Shown one piece after another: positions 52,679 to 62,530 of a stretch of 64,000 nt of DNA. The notes below the pieces were generated by a model, which searched no databases, was not told where the DNA came from, and worked only from the letters and a program-made list of their open reading frames with translations. The position numbers and the translations under genes are program-made. Origin of the DNA: JANXSS01 sp040385645. Its GTDB lineage: Bacteria; Pseudomonadota; Gammaproteobacteria; Burkholderiales; Burkholderiaceae_D. The stretch spans positions 1-64,000 of the forward strand of contig JAZKGZ010000011.1 in the NCBI GenBank assembly GCA_040385645.1, in the 5' to 3' direction. How positions within the stretch are numbered: position 1 is the first letter of the stretch; each line of letters starts with the position of its first letter.

Positions 52679-54486
52679 TGCGAAATATTGGGTTGCGTCG
52701 GCAAAGCTTTAGCTCGATGCACGAACCGAATGACTTGAGGGTATGGAAACACCTCTTCGATCGACCCCTGCTCGATCTGCTGCTTGCGCAATTGCCAGTA
52801 CTGCGGTGTCAGCAGGTCGGCGTGATGCTTCATGAAATGCCGACGCACCGCCGGATTGCCGAGCAGAAAAGTGCCAAATTGCTCCGGAAAGACATCGTAT
52901 TTGCCGACGGCATACCAGGTCTCCGCAGATAATTCGTCTTCCTCGTTACGTGCTGCCGGAATGGCGCGGAAATGGCAATCGGTCATGTGTTCGATTTCAT
53001 CGTAATCGTAAAACACCACGCGGCCGTGGCGAGTGACGCCAAAGTTTTTATACAGCATGTCGCCAGGGAAAATGTTAGCGGCAACCAGTTCCTTGATGGC
53101 GTTGCCGTATTCGAGAACCCCATGTTCGATCGCGGTATCGTCGCCATCTTTTTCAGCCTGCTGTAGATAAAGGTTGAGCGGCATCATGCGTCGCTCGATA
53201 TAGACATGCTTGATGATTACCTGGCCGTTTTCTTCTTCGACCATGGACGGTGCGGAAGTTTTCAGATCCAGTAACAATTCATCGTCGAAGCGCTCGCGTG
53301 GAAAGGCGACACTGGAATATTCGAGTGTGTCAGCCATGCGGCCGACGCGGTCGTGGTTTTTAACCAGCAAATATTTTGCGGTCACCAGCGCCCGAGTGGT
53401 CTCCTTCGGCGGTGGGAAGTGATCCTTGATCACTTTGAATACATACGGTAGCGATGCCAAGGCGAACACCACCATCACCAGGCCGCGAATGCCGGGCGCG
53501 GCTTCGAAACGGTCCGATGAATGCCGCAGGTGATGCAGAAAATCTCGGTAGAAGAGCGTCTTGCCATGCTTTTGCAAGCCGAACATCGTATAGATTTCGC
53601 TACGCGGTTTGGTCGGCAACAAGGTGCGCACGAATTGCACGTAGGCCGAGGCGACTTCGAAGTCGACCATGAAATATGCACGGGTAAATGAAAACAGTAC
53701 CGTGATCGTACCGATATCACACAGCACGGCATCGAGTTCCAGCAAGCCCTCGGCATTGTGCAAAATCGGCACTACGAACGGATATTCCCGGTTGCCGTTG
53801 ATACCTTTGCCGACCAGGTACGCACCCTTATTGCGATAGAACAGGCTCGACAGCACGCGTATCTGATGATCGGCCTCCGGCGCTGTATTGCCGAACAAAA
53901 TTTGCAGACGGGCAGCGACTAGCGCAGCATCGCGCTTCAAGTCGGCGAAAGGCCGTTGCAGATCGAAGCTGGCGACGATGTATTCGATCGAATCCTGCAA
54001 TCCATCCCTGGCAGGGTACGCCACGCGATATGTCGGTACCGGCTCGGCCGTATCGATGTAATCGGTGGAAATAGCAGGCCGCACAAAGATAAAATCGTTA
54101 TGAAAATAGGTCCGGTGCAGAATCTTGCAGCACACCGAGTTGAAAAACGTTTCGGCCAGTTCCGGTTGCTTGTGATCGGTCAATAGCCCGATGGTATGCA
54201 GCTTGACTTCGCGCCAGACCTCGTCGGTCAATTCGTCTGCGGCGTAATCGTCTTCCAGCTGGATCACGCATTCGTCTACGCGCCGGTCGTAATACGAGAT
54301 GCGTTCACGGAGTTCGGTTTGCGCCAGTTGCCATTGCGCCGCCTCGAAGTGCTGCTTGGCGCGTCGGCTGGTTTCGCGAAACAGCCGGTAGTGCTTGTCG
54401 AAACCATCGACGATGGTGCGAGCGATGTCGAAAGCGATCTGCGACGACAGCAGTTTGGGGAAACGCGCGCCGCTGGATGCGTTCAT
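52675..54486 (-). CDS. aceK: Isocitrate dehydrogenase kinase/phosphatase
   Basis: A 603-residue AceK. Recognisable segments are DYIDTAEPVPTYRVAYPARDGLQDSIEYIVASF (in parts), the ATP-site PFVVPILHNAEGLLELDAVL, KHGKTLFYRDFLHHL, and GVTRHGRVVFYDYDEIEHMTDCHFR with the kinase DYDE motif. It phosphorylates and dephosphorylates isocitrate dehydrogenase, sending carbon through the glyoxylate shunt. No aceA or aceB lies nearby. The start at 54486 overlaps the SDR stop by 4 bases. Confidence 0.95.
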   Translation of the reverse strand: MNASSGARFPKLLSSQIAFDIARTIVDGFDKHYRLFRETSRRAKQHFEAAQWQLAQTELRERISYYDRRVDECVIQLEDDYAADELTDEVWREVKLHTIGLLTDHKQPELAETFFNSVCCKILHRTYFHNDFIFVRPAISTDYIDTAEPVPTYRVAYPARDGLQDSIEYIVASFDLQRPFADLKRDAALVAARLQILFGNTAPEADHQIRVLSSLFYRNKGAYLVGKGINGNREYPFVVPILHNAEGLLELDAVLCDIGTITVLFSFTRAYFMVDFEVASAYVQFVRTLLPTKPRSEIYTMFGLQKHGKTLFYRDFLHHLRHSSDRFEAAPGIRGLVMVVFALASLPYVFKVIKDHFPPPKETTRALVTAKYLLVKNHDRVGRMADTLEYSSVAFPRERFDDELLLDLKTSAPSMVEEENGQVIIKHVYIERRMMPLNLYLQQAEKDGDDTAIEHGVLEYGNAIKELVAANIFPGDMLYKNFGVTRHGRVVFYDYDEIEHMTDCHFRAIPAARNEEDELSAETWYAVGKYDVFPEQFGTFLLGNPAVRRHFMKHHADLLTPQYWQLRKQQIEQGSIEEVFPYPQVIRFVHRAKALPTQPNISQ

Positions 54487-55313
54487 CGCCCTGATGCGAT
54501 GGAGTCGGAAACGGGCATGACCAGTTTGGCAACACGCGCCTTGTGCGGTGCCTTCGAAAGCGCCCAATCGTAGAGAAAGTTCGGCAGCATGCGCAAAAGT
54601 CTGGCGACCAAGCCCATCTGCCACGGAATCACACGGTAGCTACGGCCCGCTCTGATCACATCGATGGCACGGGCAGCAAAACGTTCGCTGCGCATCAAAA
54701 ACGGCATCCTGTAGGTATTGACCCGCGTCATCGGCGTGTCGATATACCCTGGAACAATCGTTACCACATCAATGCCGGTGCCGCGCAATTCGACCCGCAA
54801 CGACTCGCAATAACTAATTACAGCCGCCTTCGATGCGCTATAAGCGCTGGCGCCAGGCAAGCCGCGAATGCCGGCAACGCTGGCAATGCCGACCAGGCGT
54901 GTCGGATGCGTCGGCGGCCGTATCTGCAGTTGCTGCTGCCTCATGGTTGCAATGAACGGCGCGAAGGTGGCGACCACGGCATTGAGGTTGATGGCGAGGA
55001 TACGCTCGAATACTGCCAGATCCTCTGCGTATTCGGTCAAGGTACCTTGGGAAATGCCAGCGTTGGCAATGACGACATCGATACCGTCGTAGGTCGACAT
55101 GAAATCTTCGGCAGCACTTGCCAGCGCTGCATGATCGGTAACGTCCAGCACGTAGATACGATGCTGCGGAGCATTGCGCATCGACGCCTGTAATGCCTGT
55201 AATTCAGGTAAGCGCCGCCCGACCAGCGCTACGCAAGCATCCTCGTCGGCATAGCGTTTGGCCAGGGCAGCACCGATGCCGCTGGAAGCACCGGTGATGA
55301 ATACACGTTGCAT
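54483..55313 (-). CDS. Short-chain dehydrogenase/reductase
   Basis: A 276-residue SDR with TGASSGIGAALA, NAGIS, the catalytic SAYSASKAAVISYCESLRVEL (YxxxK) and PGYIDTPMT. The C-terminal basic, hydrophobic stretch (WQMGLVARLLRMLPNFLYDWAL) suggests membrane association, as in SDRs acting on lipids. The substrate is not evident. It is first of the unit with aceK and ychJ. Confidence 0.88.
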   Translation of the reverse strand: MQRVFITGASSGIGAALAKRYADEDACVALVGRRLPELQALQASMRNAPQHRIYVLDVTDHAALASAAEDFMSTYDGIDVVIANAGISQGTLTEYAEDLAVFERILAINLNAVVATFAPFIATMRQQQLQIRPPTHPTRLVGIASVAGIRGLPGASAYSASKAAVISYCESLRVELRGTGIDVVTIVPGYIDTPMTRVNTYRMPFLMRSERFAARAIDVIRAGRSYRVIPWQMGLVARLLRMLPNFLYDWALSKAPHKARVAKLVMPVSDSIASGR

Positions 55314-55408
55314 GATGATCCAATGAAAAGTCCGCGCTGTGGCCAGGCGGACGATGAATAGCCTATCGGCAACTTACTAGCGGTGGCTACGAATGGCCAA
55401 CTAGCCCG

Positions 55409-56149
55409 CTATTTACTTGCAGGCGCTGCAGCTGCCTTGCGATCGTTTATGGATTTGGCTAACAACCAATCCATTACCTGAAGCGTCGACGACTGCAAGA
55501 CGTTTTCTGGCTGGCGCCCCAACGAAGCGCCGAGTATCGACGGCGAGGTCAGATAGCGACCGTCGACGGCGATGAGTGGTACGCCATCGATCTTGTAAGC
55601 GTCTTGCAATTGCGTGGCCCGGCGCAGCTTTGCCTGCACGCCGAAAGAGTTATAGGTTTCAACGAACTTCTTGCGATCGACACCTTGCGCCGCGATAAAG
55701 TCGGCGATGGCGGCATCCGTGTCGAGCGGCTTACGCTCGACATGGATAGCTTGGAACACTTTCTTCTGCAGATCGTCGACACGGCCCATGGCCTCGAGCG
55801 CGTAATACAGGCGCTGCTGTGGCTGGAACGATTCGCGGAATGCCACTGGCACCCGTTTAAAGCTGATGGCGTCACCCTGCTTTTTTACCCACTCGGCCAG
55901 AGCCGGTTCAAAAAAATGACAATGAGGGCACGAATACCAAAAAAATTCAGTGACTTCGATCTTGTTGTCCGATTCCGTCGCCTGCGCCTTTTCAAGCGTG
56001 CGGTATTCCACACCATTGACCGGCGCAGTAGGCGTAGCTTGCACACATGCAGAGACCATACCGAGCGAGATGGCAAAGCCAAAGGCTGAAGCAAATTTTT
56101 GCAAAACACTACGTCGGGTGATTACAAAAGCATTTTGAAGGTTGTGCAT
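55409..56149 (-). CDS. dsbA: Thiol:disulfide interchange protein DsbA
   Basis: A 246-residue thioredoxin-fold oxidoreductase with active site SCPHC in EFFWYSCPHCHFFEP and cis-Pro loop DGVPLIAVDG. The N-terminus (SVLQKFASAFGFAISLGMVSACVQA) is a signal peptide with a possible lipobox. DsbA introduces disulfides into periplasmic proteins. The ATG at 56149 with AAAGGA 5 bases upstream is used. It follows the SPOR and argS genes on the same strand. Confidence 0.94.
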   Translation of the reverse strand: MHNLQNAFVITRRSVLQKFASAFGFAISLGMVSACVQATPTAPVNGVEYRTLEKAQATESDNKIEVTEFFWYSCPHCHFFEPALAEWVKKQGDAISFKRVPVAFRESFQPQQRLYYALEAMGRVDDLQKKVFQAIHVERKPLDTDAAIADFIAAQGVDRKKFVETYNSFGVQAKLRRATQLQDAYKIDGVPLIAVDGRYLTSPSILGASLGRQPENVLQSSTLQVMDWLLAKSINDRKAAAAPASK

Positions 56150-56177
56150 GCGATTCCTTTCGGTGGTTCCTCTAAAT

Positions 56178-56888
56178 TTAACGGGCACTACGTACGACTG
56201 CAACATCGACGCCGTTGTCCGAGAGCTTGCTGCGTGCACGGGTCATGACCTCGAGTTGCCGAAACGGGCCGACACGTACGCGGTATAGCGGCCCGCTATC
56301 GGAGGGACGTTCCGTAACATTGGCTTCGAAACCCATCAAAGCCAGCTTGGCTTTGGCGCTTTCGGCATCTGCAGGCTCACGAAACGCGCCGGCTTGCAAA
56401 AAGTAAATCCATTTTTCATCGATGCTGTCGGCTTTATCAGCGGCCGGTTTTTCAGCGGATTTGTCGCCTGTTGTTTCGGGTGTTTTGACCGCCGCTTTCT
56501 CAGTGCCCTGGGCTGCAAGCCGTGCATCGGCTACGGCCTTCTCGGTAGCCTTGGTTTTTTCGCCAGCCGATTTTTCAACCACGGGTGGCTTGGCATCTGT
56601 GATCAAGGCATTTTCCGGCGGTTTTTCAGGCGCGTAATTCTTGGCAGCTTGACGGGCCGGTTCCTTGTTGCCGTACAGCGGCTTATTGGGATCGGCAATT
56701 TGCCCGCTACCGGCGGCACGCTCCGGCTGGGCTTGCTTGTTTGTGAAAGGAAGCGTGCTTTTAGTAATCATCACCGCCACCACCACGGCGATGCCCAAGC
56801 CGATGATCAGGCCGACAATCACGCCCAGCACCGTACCGCCGCGCTGGCGCTGCAGAGAGGGCAACAAGGCATTCCTGAAATTAAGCAT
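56178..56888 (-). CDS. SPOR domain-containing membrane protein
   Basis: A 236-residue protein with a short basic cytoplasmic start, one membrane helix (GTVLGVIVGLIIGLGIAVVVAVMI), a Lys/Glu/Ala/Pro-rich periplasmic linker and a C-terminal SPOR domain (FLQAGAFREPADAESAKAKLALMG, YRVRVGPFRQLEV). The SPOR domain binds denuded glycan strands at the division septum, as in FtsN. argS directly upstream and dsbA downstream form a likely operon, the arrangement common in Burkholderiales. Confidence 0.92.
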   Translation of the reverse strand: MLNFRNALLPSLQRQRGGTVLGVIVGLIIGLGIAVVVAVMITKSTLPFTNKQAQPERAAGSGQIADPNKPLYGNKEPARQAAKNYAPEKPPENALITDAKPPVVEKSAGEKTKATEKAVADARLAAQGTEKAAVKTPETTGDKSAEKPAADKADSIDEKWIYFLQAGAFREPADAESAKAKLALMGFEANVTERPSDSGPLYRVRVGPFRQLEVMTRARSKLSDNGVDVAVVRSAR

Positions 56889-56897
56889 ACTTTTCCG

Positions 56898-58652
56898 TTA
56901 CATTCTTGAAGGTGCCGACACGCCGAGCAGTGCCAATCCGTTACGCAAAACCTGCCGTGTCGCACACATTAACGCCAGCCGGGCCATTTTGGTCGACATG
57001 TCGTCCACCAAAACGCGCTCTGCATTGTAGTAGCTATGCAGCTCACCCGCCAGATCGCGCAGGTAAAAGGCGACCTGATGCGGCCCCAGCTCTTCCAGCG
57101 CATGTTCGAGCGCCGACGGATAGTGCGCCAGTTGCGCCAGCAGGGTCGTTTCCCGTGGTGCCACCAGCGGCGTCAGATCGACGCCTTGCAAAGTTGCCTG
57201 GTCACCGCCCCACTGTGCCAGCACCGAGCAGATCCGGGCATGCGCATATTGCACGTAATACACCGGATTTTCGTCCGACTGCGCCTGTGCCAGATCGACG
57301 TCGAAGGTAAATTCGGTGTCGGCCTTGCGTGAAATCAGAAAAAACCGTACGGCATCGCGGCCTCGGGTCAGATCGACGACACCGCTGTCGCTGGTGTCGG
57401 TGTTGTCGATACTGCCGCCCTCGCCATTGGACCATTCGATCAGGTCGCGCAAGGTAACGTAGGAACCGGCACGCTTGGAAATCTTGACCTCTTCGCCATT
57501 TTTCATGACGGTGACCATCTTGTGCAGTACATAGTCCGGGTAGCCGGTCGGAATGCCGCCGTCCACCGCCTGCAGCCCGGCCCGCACCCGTGCGATCGTG
57601 CCGTGATGATCGCTGCCCTGCACATTGATGGCTTTGCCATAACCCCGTTGCCATTTGTTGATGTGGTACGCCACATCCGGCACAAAATAGGTAAAGCTGC
57701 CGTCGGATTTACGCATGACACGATCTTTATCGTCGCCGTAATCGGTACTACGCAACCAGAGCGCACCCTCCTGCTCGTAGGTTTTGCCGGCTCCTATCAA
57801 TGCATCCACCGCTGCCGCGACCTTGCCATCGCCGTACAAAGAAGATTCCAGATAGTAATGATCGAAACGCACGCCGAATGCCTGCAAGTCCAGATCCTGT
57901 TCGCGGCGCAGGTAGGCAACGGCAAACTGGCGAATCGATTCGAGATCATCGACATCGCCGCTGGCGGTAACGGCAGTGCCGTCGCTACCGATAACCGTTT
58001 TTTTTGCCAAAAAATCGATGGCGATCTCACCGATATAGTCGCCGTTGTAAGCCGTAGCCGGCCATGCCGGATCGCCGGGAACGATCCCTTGCGCACGCGC
58101 GTGTACCGACGATGCCAGATTGGCGATCTGCACCCCGGCATCGTTGTAGTAAAACTCCCTTGTGACTGCATAGCCCTGCGCTTCGAATAACGCCGACATG
58201 GCGTCGCCCAAGGCACCTTGCCGGCCGTGGCCGACATGCAGCGGCCCGGTGGGATTGGCCGAAACGAATTCAACCAGCACTTTTTGTCCTGCACCTTGCT
58301 CGCTGCGCCCGAAGCGCTCGCCTTGCACCAACACGATTTTCACGACTTCTTGACGTGCGGCAGCCGACAGGCGCAGGTTGATAAAACCCGGCCCGGCAAT
58401 ATCGATAGAGTCGATCAGTGCGGTGCGCGCACGGTTTTTCAATACCGCCGTCACCAGAGCCTGCGCCAATTCGCGTGGATTTTTCTTCAGGCGCTTGGCA
58501 AGCTGCATGGCGATATTGCAGGCCACATCGCCATGGGAAGAATCGCGCGGACGTTCGAGCACGACCTCGGCGACGATGTCGGTGCCAGCCAAATGTGGCT
58601 GTAGCGCGGCGTCGAACAATGCAGCGATTTGTCGTTTTTGCGAAAGGAGCAT
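56898..58652 (-). CDS. argS: Arginyl-tRNA synthetase
   Basis: A 584-residue class Ia synthetase with HIGH-like HVGH in ANPTGPLHVGHGRQGALGD, the ArgS-specific EFYYNDAGVQI, and the KMSKS-equivalent KISKRAG. The N-terminal additional domain (GDVACNIAMQLAK) and the C-terminal anticodon domain (YYNAERVLVDD) are present. It starts its transcription unit; the SPOR gene begins 9 bases after its stop. Confidence 0.96.
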   Translation of the reverse strand: MLLSQKRQIAALFDAALQPHLAGTDIVAEVVLERPRDSSHGDVACNIAMQLAKRLKKNPRELAQALVTAVLKNRARTALIDSIDIAGPGFINLRLSAAARQEVVKIVLVQGERFGRSEQGAGQKVLVEFVSANPTGPLHVGHGRQGALGDAMSALFEAQGYAVTREFYYNDAGVQIANLASSVHARAQGIVPGDPAWPATAYNGDYIGEIAIDFLAKKTVIGSDGTAVTASGDVDDLESIRQFAVAYLRREQDLDLQAFGVRFDHYYLESSLYGDGKVAAAVDALIGAGKTYEQEGALWLRSTDYGDDKDRVMRKSDGSFTYFVPDVAYHINKWQRGYGKAINVQGSDHHGTIARVRAGLQAVDGGIPTGYPDYVLHKMVTVMKNGEEVKISKRAGSYVTLRDLIEWSNGEGGSIDNTDTSDSGVVDLTRGRDAVRFFLISRKADTEFTFDVDLAQAQSDENPVYYVQYAHARICSVLAQWGGDQATLQGVDLTPLVAPRETTLLAQLAHYPSALEHALEELGPHQVAFYLRDLAGELHSYYNAERVLVDDMSTKMARLALMCATRQVLRNGLALLGVSAPSRM

Positions 58653-58748
58653 GGGTAATTGACCAGATGAAGTAAAACAGGAATGAAAGCCGTTGAAATT
58701 ATACTGGCATGGTCAGGGACAAACACAGCACCGCTACCGGACTTTCGA

Positions 58749-59138
58749 CTACGGGCAATAGTTGCTTAGAAAGCGGTCTAACGCGAACGTTTCGGGATTC
58801 CAGGGTTGGTTCGACAAACGGTGTTGGGGCAAAAACAGATAAGTTTCCGCCAAGATTTTTCCTGACACGCCAGTATCGACCTGGACGCTGCAGCGCCGAT
58901 ATTCGCTTCCTTCAAACATATCAAGCGCATGTAAGTCAGCGGTGCCTACATCGCGGTACACGATGCCGGTGACCATTTGATCCTGTGCTGCGACCATGCC
59001 AGGATAAGTGTCGTCTTTAAGCGCAAAGCGGGCGTAGCCTGCAAGCGTGGCTGCGGTGTTTAAATAGTGACCACTCACTACCCGCTGCCAGACTTGTGGA
59101 AACATCAATGATCCGTAAGTGAAGACGTGTTTAGGCAC
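58749..59138 (-). CDS. Gamma-glutamylcyclotransferase (AIG2/GGCT)-like protein
   Basis: A ~129-residue protein with the fold signature HVFTYGSLMFPQVW (the YGSL substrate loop) and the catalytic Glu in LDMFEGSEYRR. Family members cyclise gamma-glutamyl peptides or gamma-glutamylamines. A GTG at 59138 gives the usual short lead-in; a TTG two codons earlier is also possible. Confidence 0.82.
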   Translation of the reverse strand: MPKHVFTYGSLMFPQVWQRVVSGHYLNTAATLAGYARFALKDDTYPGMVAAQDQMVTGIVYRDVGTADLHALDMFEGSEYRRCSVQVDTGVSGKILAETYLFLPQHRLSNQPWNPETFALDRFLSNYCP

Positions 59139-59168
59139 TAGCAACGACTTTCACCAAGCGACGCACAT

Positions 59169-59942
59169 TTACGCATCGAAATTGTCCACAGGCTCCGTGC
59201 AATATGCCCGCAATTGTAAAACCGGGTCAGCAATCAAACAGGCGACCGGACCGGCTTCTAGCAACGTTTTACTACCGTCAATTCCCTGCGCAGCCGCCTC
59301 ACTGCACACTTGCCGAAGCCGTGTCAACGTCAAGAGCTTGTCGGCTCCGACCGCCCACAGATAACAACGCTTTTGCTGACGCAGCGCCTTCAGTGACAAA
59401 CTTACTCTGGCATGCGGTGCCTGAGTCGGTTGCAATGCAACGTAACGTGCCTCAGTTTCGGCAGCATGCGGCCATTGCAAGGCATCCGGAAACAGCGATG
59501 CGGTATGACCATCGTTACCCAGACCCAGAATCGTCGCCGCCGGAGTTGCCAATGCCGATTCGCTATTGGCAAGCGATGCCGCCTGCTGCGCAGCCTGCCA
59601 GGGGTCGGCCGCGGCGGCGAATACCTCAGTGGTCATCAAAGGAATCCAGCGCGCAGCGCTGGCTGCACCCACCATCAAGCTATTGCGTACCAGGCCCGCA
59701 TTTGCTGCATCGGCGTTAGTCGGCATGCTACGCTCATCGGCCAAAGAAATGTCGATGCGCTGCCACTGCAACGGCTGTTGCGCCAAGGCTGCAAACAACG
59801 ATATCGGGCTACGCCCACCGGATACCAGCAACAATGCCCGCTCCTGCATCGTCAGCGCTGCCTCTAAATCTGCGGCAACGGCTTGCGCAAGCGCCCGCGC
59901 TGCAAGATCGGTCGTGGGAAAACGATGTAATTCAAGGCCCAT
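59169..59942 (-). CDS. pgl: 6-phosphogluconolactonase
   Basis: A 257-residue DevB-type lactonase with VSGGRSPISLFAAL, ISLADERSMP and the catalytic GLGNDGHTASLFPD. It hydrolyses 6-phosphogluconolactone in the oxidative pentose phosphate or Entner-Doudoroff route. zwf and edd are not adjacent. It is slightly longer than typical members owing to its C-terminus. Confidence 0.93.
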   Translation of the reverse strand: MGLELHRFPTTDLAARALAQAVAADLEAALTMQERALLLVSGGRSPISLFAALAQQPLQWQRIDISLADERSMPTNADAANAGLVRNSLMVGAASAARWIPLMTTEVFAAAADPWQAAQQAASLANSESALATPAATILGLGNDGHTASLFPDALQWPHAAETEARYVALQPTQAPHARVSLSLKALRQQKRCYLWAVGADKLLTLTRLRQVCSEAAAQGIDGSKTLLEAGPVACLIADPVLQLRAYCTEPVDNFDA

Positions 59943-60219
59943 GCAAGCTTTCTGTCGGTTAGGTTTTTACGGTTAGCCGAAGTATGATGCCCGCCTCCCG
60001 CAGCAATGCCAAGCTCTGCATCGGCATCGGCAAGCATAACTCGGTAAATCTTCATTGGGATTGCGAGAAAAATTGTAAGCCGGCATTGATAACGCCTCGT
60101 TTCAGAATCCAACTCTTCGGCCTCCCACCAGTTCAGTTCGCTCCTAGGCCGACAATCGTGAATTATTGAGGACACGCCGCATTGATCCCGACAACGATTG
60201 AGCAGAAGGAACACCACCG

Positions 60220-62019
60220 ATGACCAGCCCGAAGATAACAACACCGTTACTCGATCCGCAACGCCATGCTTTTAGTAATGAAGAATCCCCATCTTCGGAG
60301 CAAAGCTCATCGCCCACTCCCGCAAAATATTTTAGAACCCATCGCTTGGAGCTGGCAAAAAAAATTGCCGAAGAAAAGAACCAGCACTCGCCGGGCTCGG
60401 GCACGGTCAAGTCGGCGTTTTCTCAATCCGTGTCTGCGGCCTATGCGCCACCGGTTGTCACACCAGCACAGGAGAACGCTGCAGCAAGTTTGTCGGGCAA
60501 GCTTTTGATTTCACAACTTTCACAAGACAATGCATCGTTTAAAAACCACCTTTTTCAGGTGCTGGAAAATTTGCACATACTGCCGGAGCAGGCACATTTT
60601 GAAGCCGTGCGCGATCTGTCGAACGTCTTCGTGGAACTGCCGCTCACCCGCCGCATGCAGGCGTTCGACGAGCTGGTCAAGAGTCAGAATACGCTTTCAC
60701 ACGCACGACAGACCCAACTCCATGCGGAGATTGCGGTATTGCTGGCACCGCAGTTGCGCGGCAAAAACCAGGAAATCGTATCGAGCACCCTGTATGAAAT
60801 ATTCACCGCAGTTCCCGTAGAACAGAAAGTTCAGGCCCAAGTCCGCCTCCTGATGGCGATTACAACGCTGCCTGCCGGTGTCGCTCGTCAGCTAGCTGTT
60901 TCAGATGGGGTGCAATTCTGTCGCGATGTATCAGAGCCGCTGATTCAGGCAAAAGTAATCAGGGCGTTAAAAGATGCCGTCCCCAGTCTGCATGGCGCTA
61001 ATGCGCAGCTTTGCGGATATTGCGACATCGTTCTCGCGCTATCTCGTGATATGCCAGATATGGAACGCAAGACGCTCCTTAATGCCATCGAACGGTGCCT
61101 TTCTGAAATGTCGGCAGCACCTGGCAGCGCTTTTCACCAGGATATTCAGAATCTTCGCTCGACAATAACGATGTTCCAGCAATCGCGTGCAGCGAGAGAA
61201 AAGCCGGCCCTGACGCAACCGCCACTCGCACCACAGTCAAGCATTGTCGGCGCGCTTGCCAGTGCCATGTCGGGCCCTGAAAAATTATTGCATAAATCAA
61301 TCTCTGCAAACACGATCCAAGCGGTGAAGACGTGTAGTTCGATCGACGAGAAACAAGCGCGTTACGCAGAGTTTCTCGGTCAAATTTTTCACGAACCTTC
61401 ATTTCTGAGAAAGATTTCACTTGATGCGCTGGCAGGCCAATCAAGCTACGCAGGGCCGGTGGAAAGCAATGCCGTTTCTGGCGTCAGTGCCCGTCTTTTA
61501 ATTTACATGAGTCAAAAGACACCTGATAATCAGCCGGTACTTTTGAAATGGCTGGCGAATGCGGTCGCCACCGGTACCATCGCACCATGTGAGAAAGTGA
61601 GCCTGTTGGACTACATGGATCATGTGGCGTCGGAGCGTCCAGTACCGGAACGTAACGCGTATCTGAAATTATCTGCGGGCAATTTGGACATCGTCTTGTC
61701 AGGCGCTAGCGAAATAAACAGGCGCCGGTTGAAATCCCTGATATCACGGGTTCGAGCGTTTCCCGATTCCGAGCGGGATAATGCAATGAAAAATCTCAGC
61801 GACGGCTTCAGGATAAAAATCGACCAACTCCGTATGGCTATGGACGATAAGACAGACACGCAGGCATGTGCGGACGCCCTGCAGGGGGCGTTTGCTTTCT
61901 CAGGCGAATTTCCTGAATCGATCTGGCATCCTTTGCTCATAGACCTCGTATCATTAATTAATCGTTTGCCACCCGTTTATCGGGACGAAGCGAGGAAAAA
62001 CGTACTACCCTATTTGTAG
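60220..62019 (+). CDS. Large helical-repeat protein of unknown function, candidate secreted effector
   Basis: A 599-residue soluble protein with no signal peptide, membrane helix or enzyme motif. The first ~90 residues are Ser/Pro/Gln-rich and disordered-looking. From ~95 the protein is a chain of helical units with a Leu-Pro...Arg/Gln...Leu rhythm (ENLHILPEQAHFEAVRDL, VELPLTRRMQAFDELV, TAVPVEQKVQAQVRLLMA, RAFPDSERDNAMKNLSD). Architecture and composition resemble the 41817-43301 protein, though clear alignment would need computation. AGAAGGA lies 10 bases before the ATG. Box-like TTCG motifs lie 80-124 bases upstream but do not fit the consensus well. Confidence 0.62.
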   Translation: MTSPKITTPLLDPQRHAFSNEESPSSEQSSSPTPAKYFRTHRLELAKKIAEEKNQHSPGSGTVKSAFSQSVSAAYAPPVVTPAQENAAASLSGKLLISQLSQDNASFKNHLFQVLENLHILPEQAHFEAVRDLSNVFVELPLTRRMQAFDELVKSQNTLSHARQTQLHAEIAVLLAPQLRGKNQEIVSSTLYEIFTAVPVEQKVQAQVRLLMAITTLPAGVARQLAVSDGVQFCRDVSEPLIQAKVIRALKDAVPSLHGANAQLCGYCDIVLALSRDMPDMERKTLLNAIERCLSEMSAAPGSAFHQDIQNLRSTITMFQQSRAAREKPALTQPPLAPQSSIVGALASAMSGPEKLLHKSISANTIQAVKTCSSIDEKQARYAEFLGQIFHEPSFLRKISLDALAGQSSYAGPVESNAVSGVSARLLIYMSQKTPDNQPVLLKWLANAVATGTIAPCEKVSLLDYMDHVASERPVPERNAYLKLSAGNLDIVLSGASEINRRRLKSLISRVRAFPDSERDNAMKNLSDGFRIKIDQLRMAMDDKTDTQACADALQGAFAFSGEFPESIWHPLLIDLVSLINRLPPVYRDEARKNVLPYL

Positions 62020-62130
62020 GATTTGCCACCGGCAGGTAAACACTTGTTTGGACATTGACAGCTACTCTCACGAAAGACGCGTGTTATATTTACTCAAGGA
62101 AACAACTTGCACGTTTGTAGACAATCACCC

Positions 62131-62469
62131 ATGACCAAATCGGTTCCCGGAGGTCCACGCGCTACGAATCGTTTACGCAAGATCCTGCGTAGTCGTGCGG
62201 AAATCTGCGTGGATGCCGAGACGGTATTCCATGCTCGCACAATCGATATTTCACTAGTCGGCATGAGTTTGATGTCGCCGCAGGAACTGGGCGACGGTGC
62301 CAGCCTGACGGTGGTTTTTCAGATACCGACCCAGGGCAAGCTGGAAACCATCCGTGCCGCGGCGAGCGTGCTTTACCGCACGCCGGATGGTGACGAAGGC
62401 TTTCGCCTGGGCCTGCGTTTTAGCGAGCCGGACGCTCGCCGTAGTGACCTAATTAATAGCCTGCTCTAA
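62131..62469 (+). CDS. PilZ-domain protein (c-di-GMP receptor candidate)
   Basis: A 112-residue protein with the PilZ pattern: RKILRSRAEI for the arginine cluster, then TIDISLVGMSLMSPQEL matching (D/N)xSxxG, and a beta-rich remainder ending FRLGLRFSEPD. The domain binds c-di-GMP. It has no other domain and so may be an adaptor. The ATG at 62131 is taken; a TTG at 62107 has the better-spaced AAGGA and remains possible. Confidence 0.8.
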   Translation: MTKSVPGGPRATNRLRKILRSRAEICVDAETVFHARTIDISLVGMSLMSPQELGDGASLTVVFQIPTQGKLETIRAAASVLYRTPDGDEGFRLGLRFSEPDARRSDLINSLL

Positions 62470-62530
62470 ATACGGCTCACGGTCGCTGCAGTGAGTCGCA
62501 AATTGCAGATGCCTGCGATAACATACAGGC

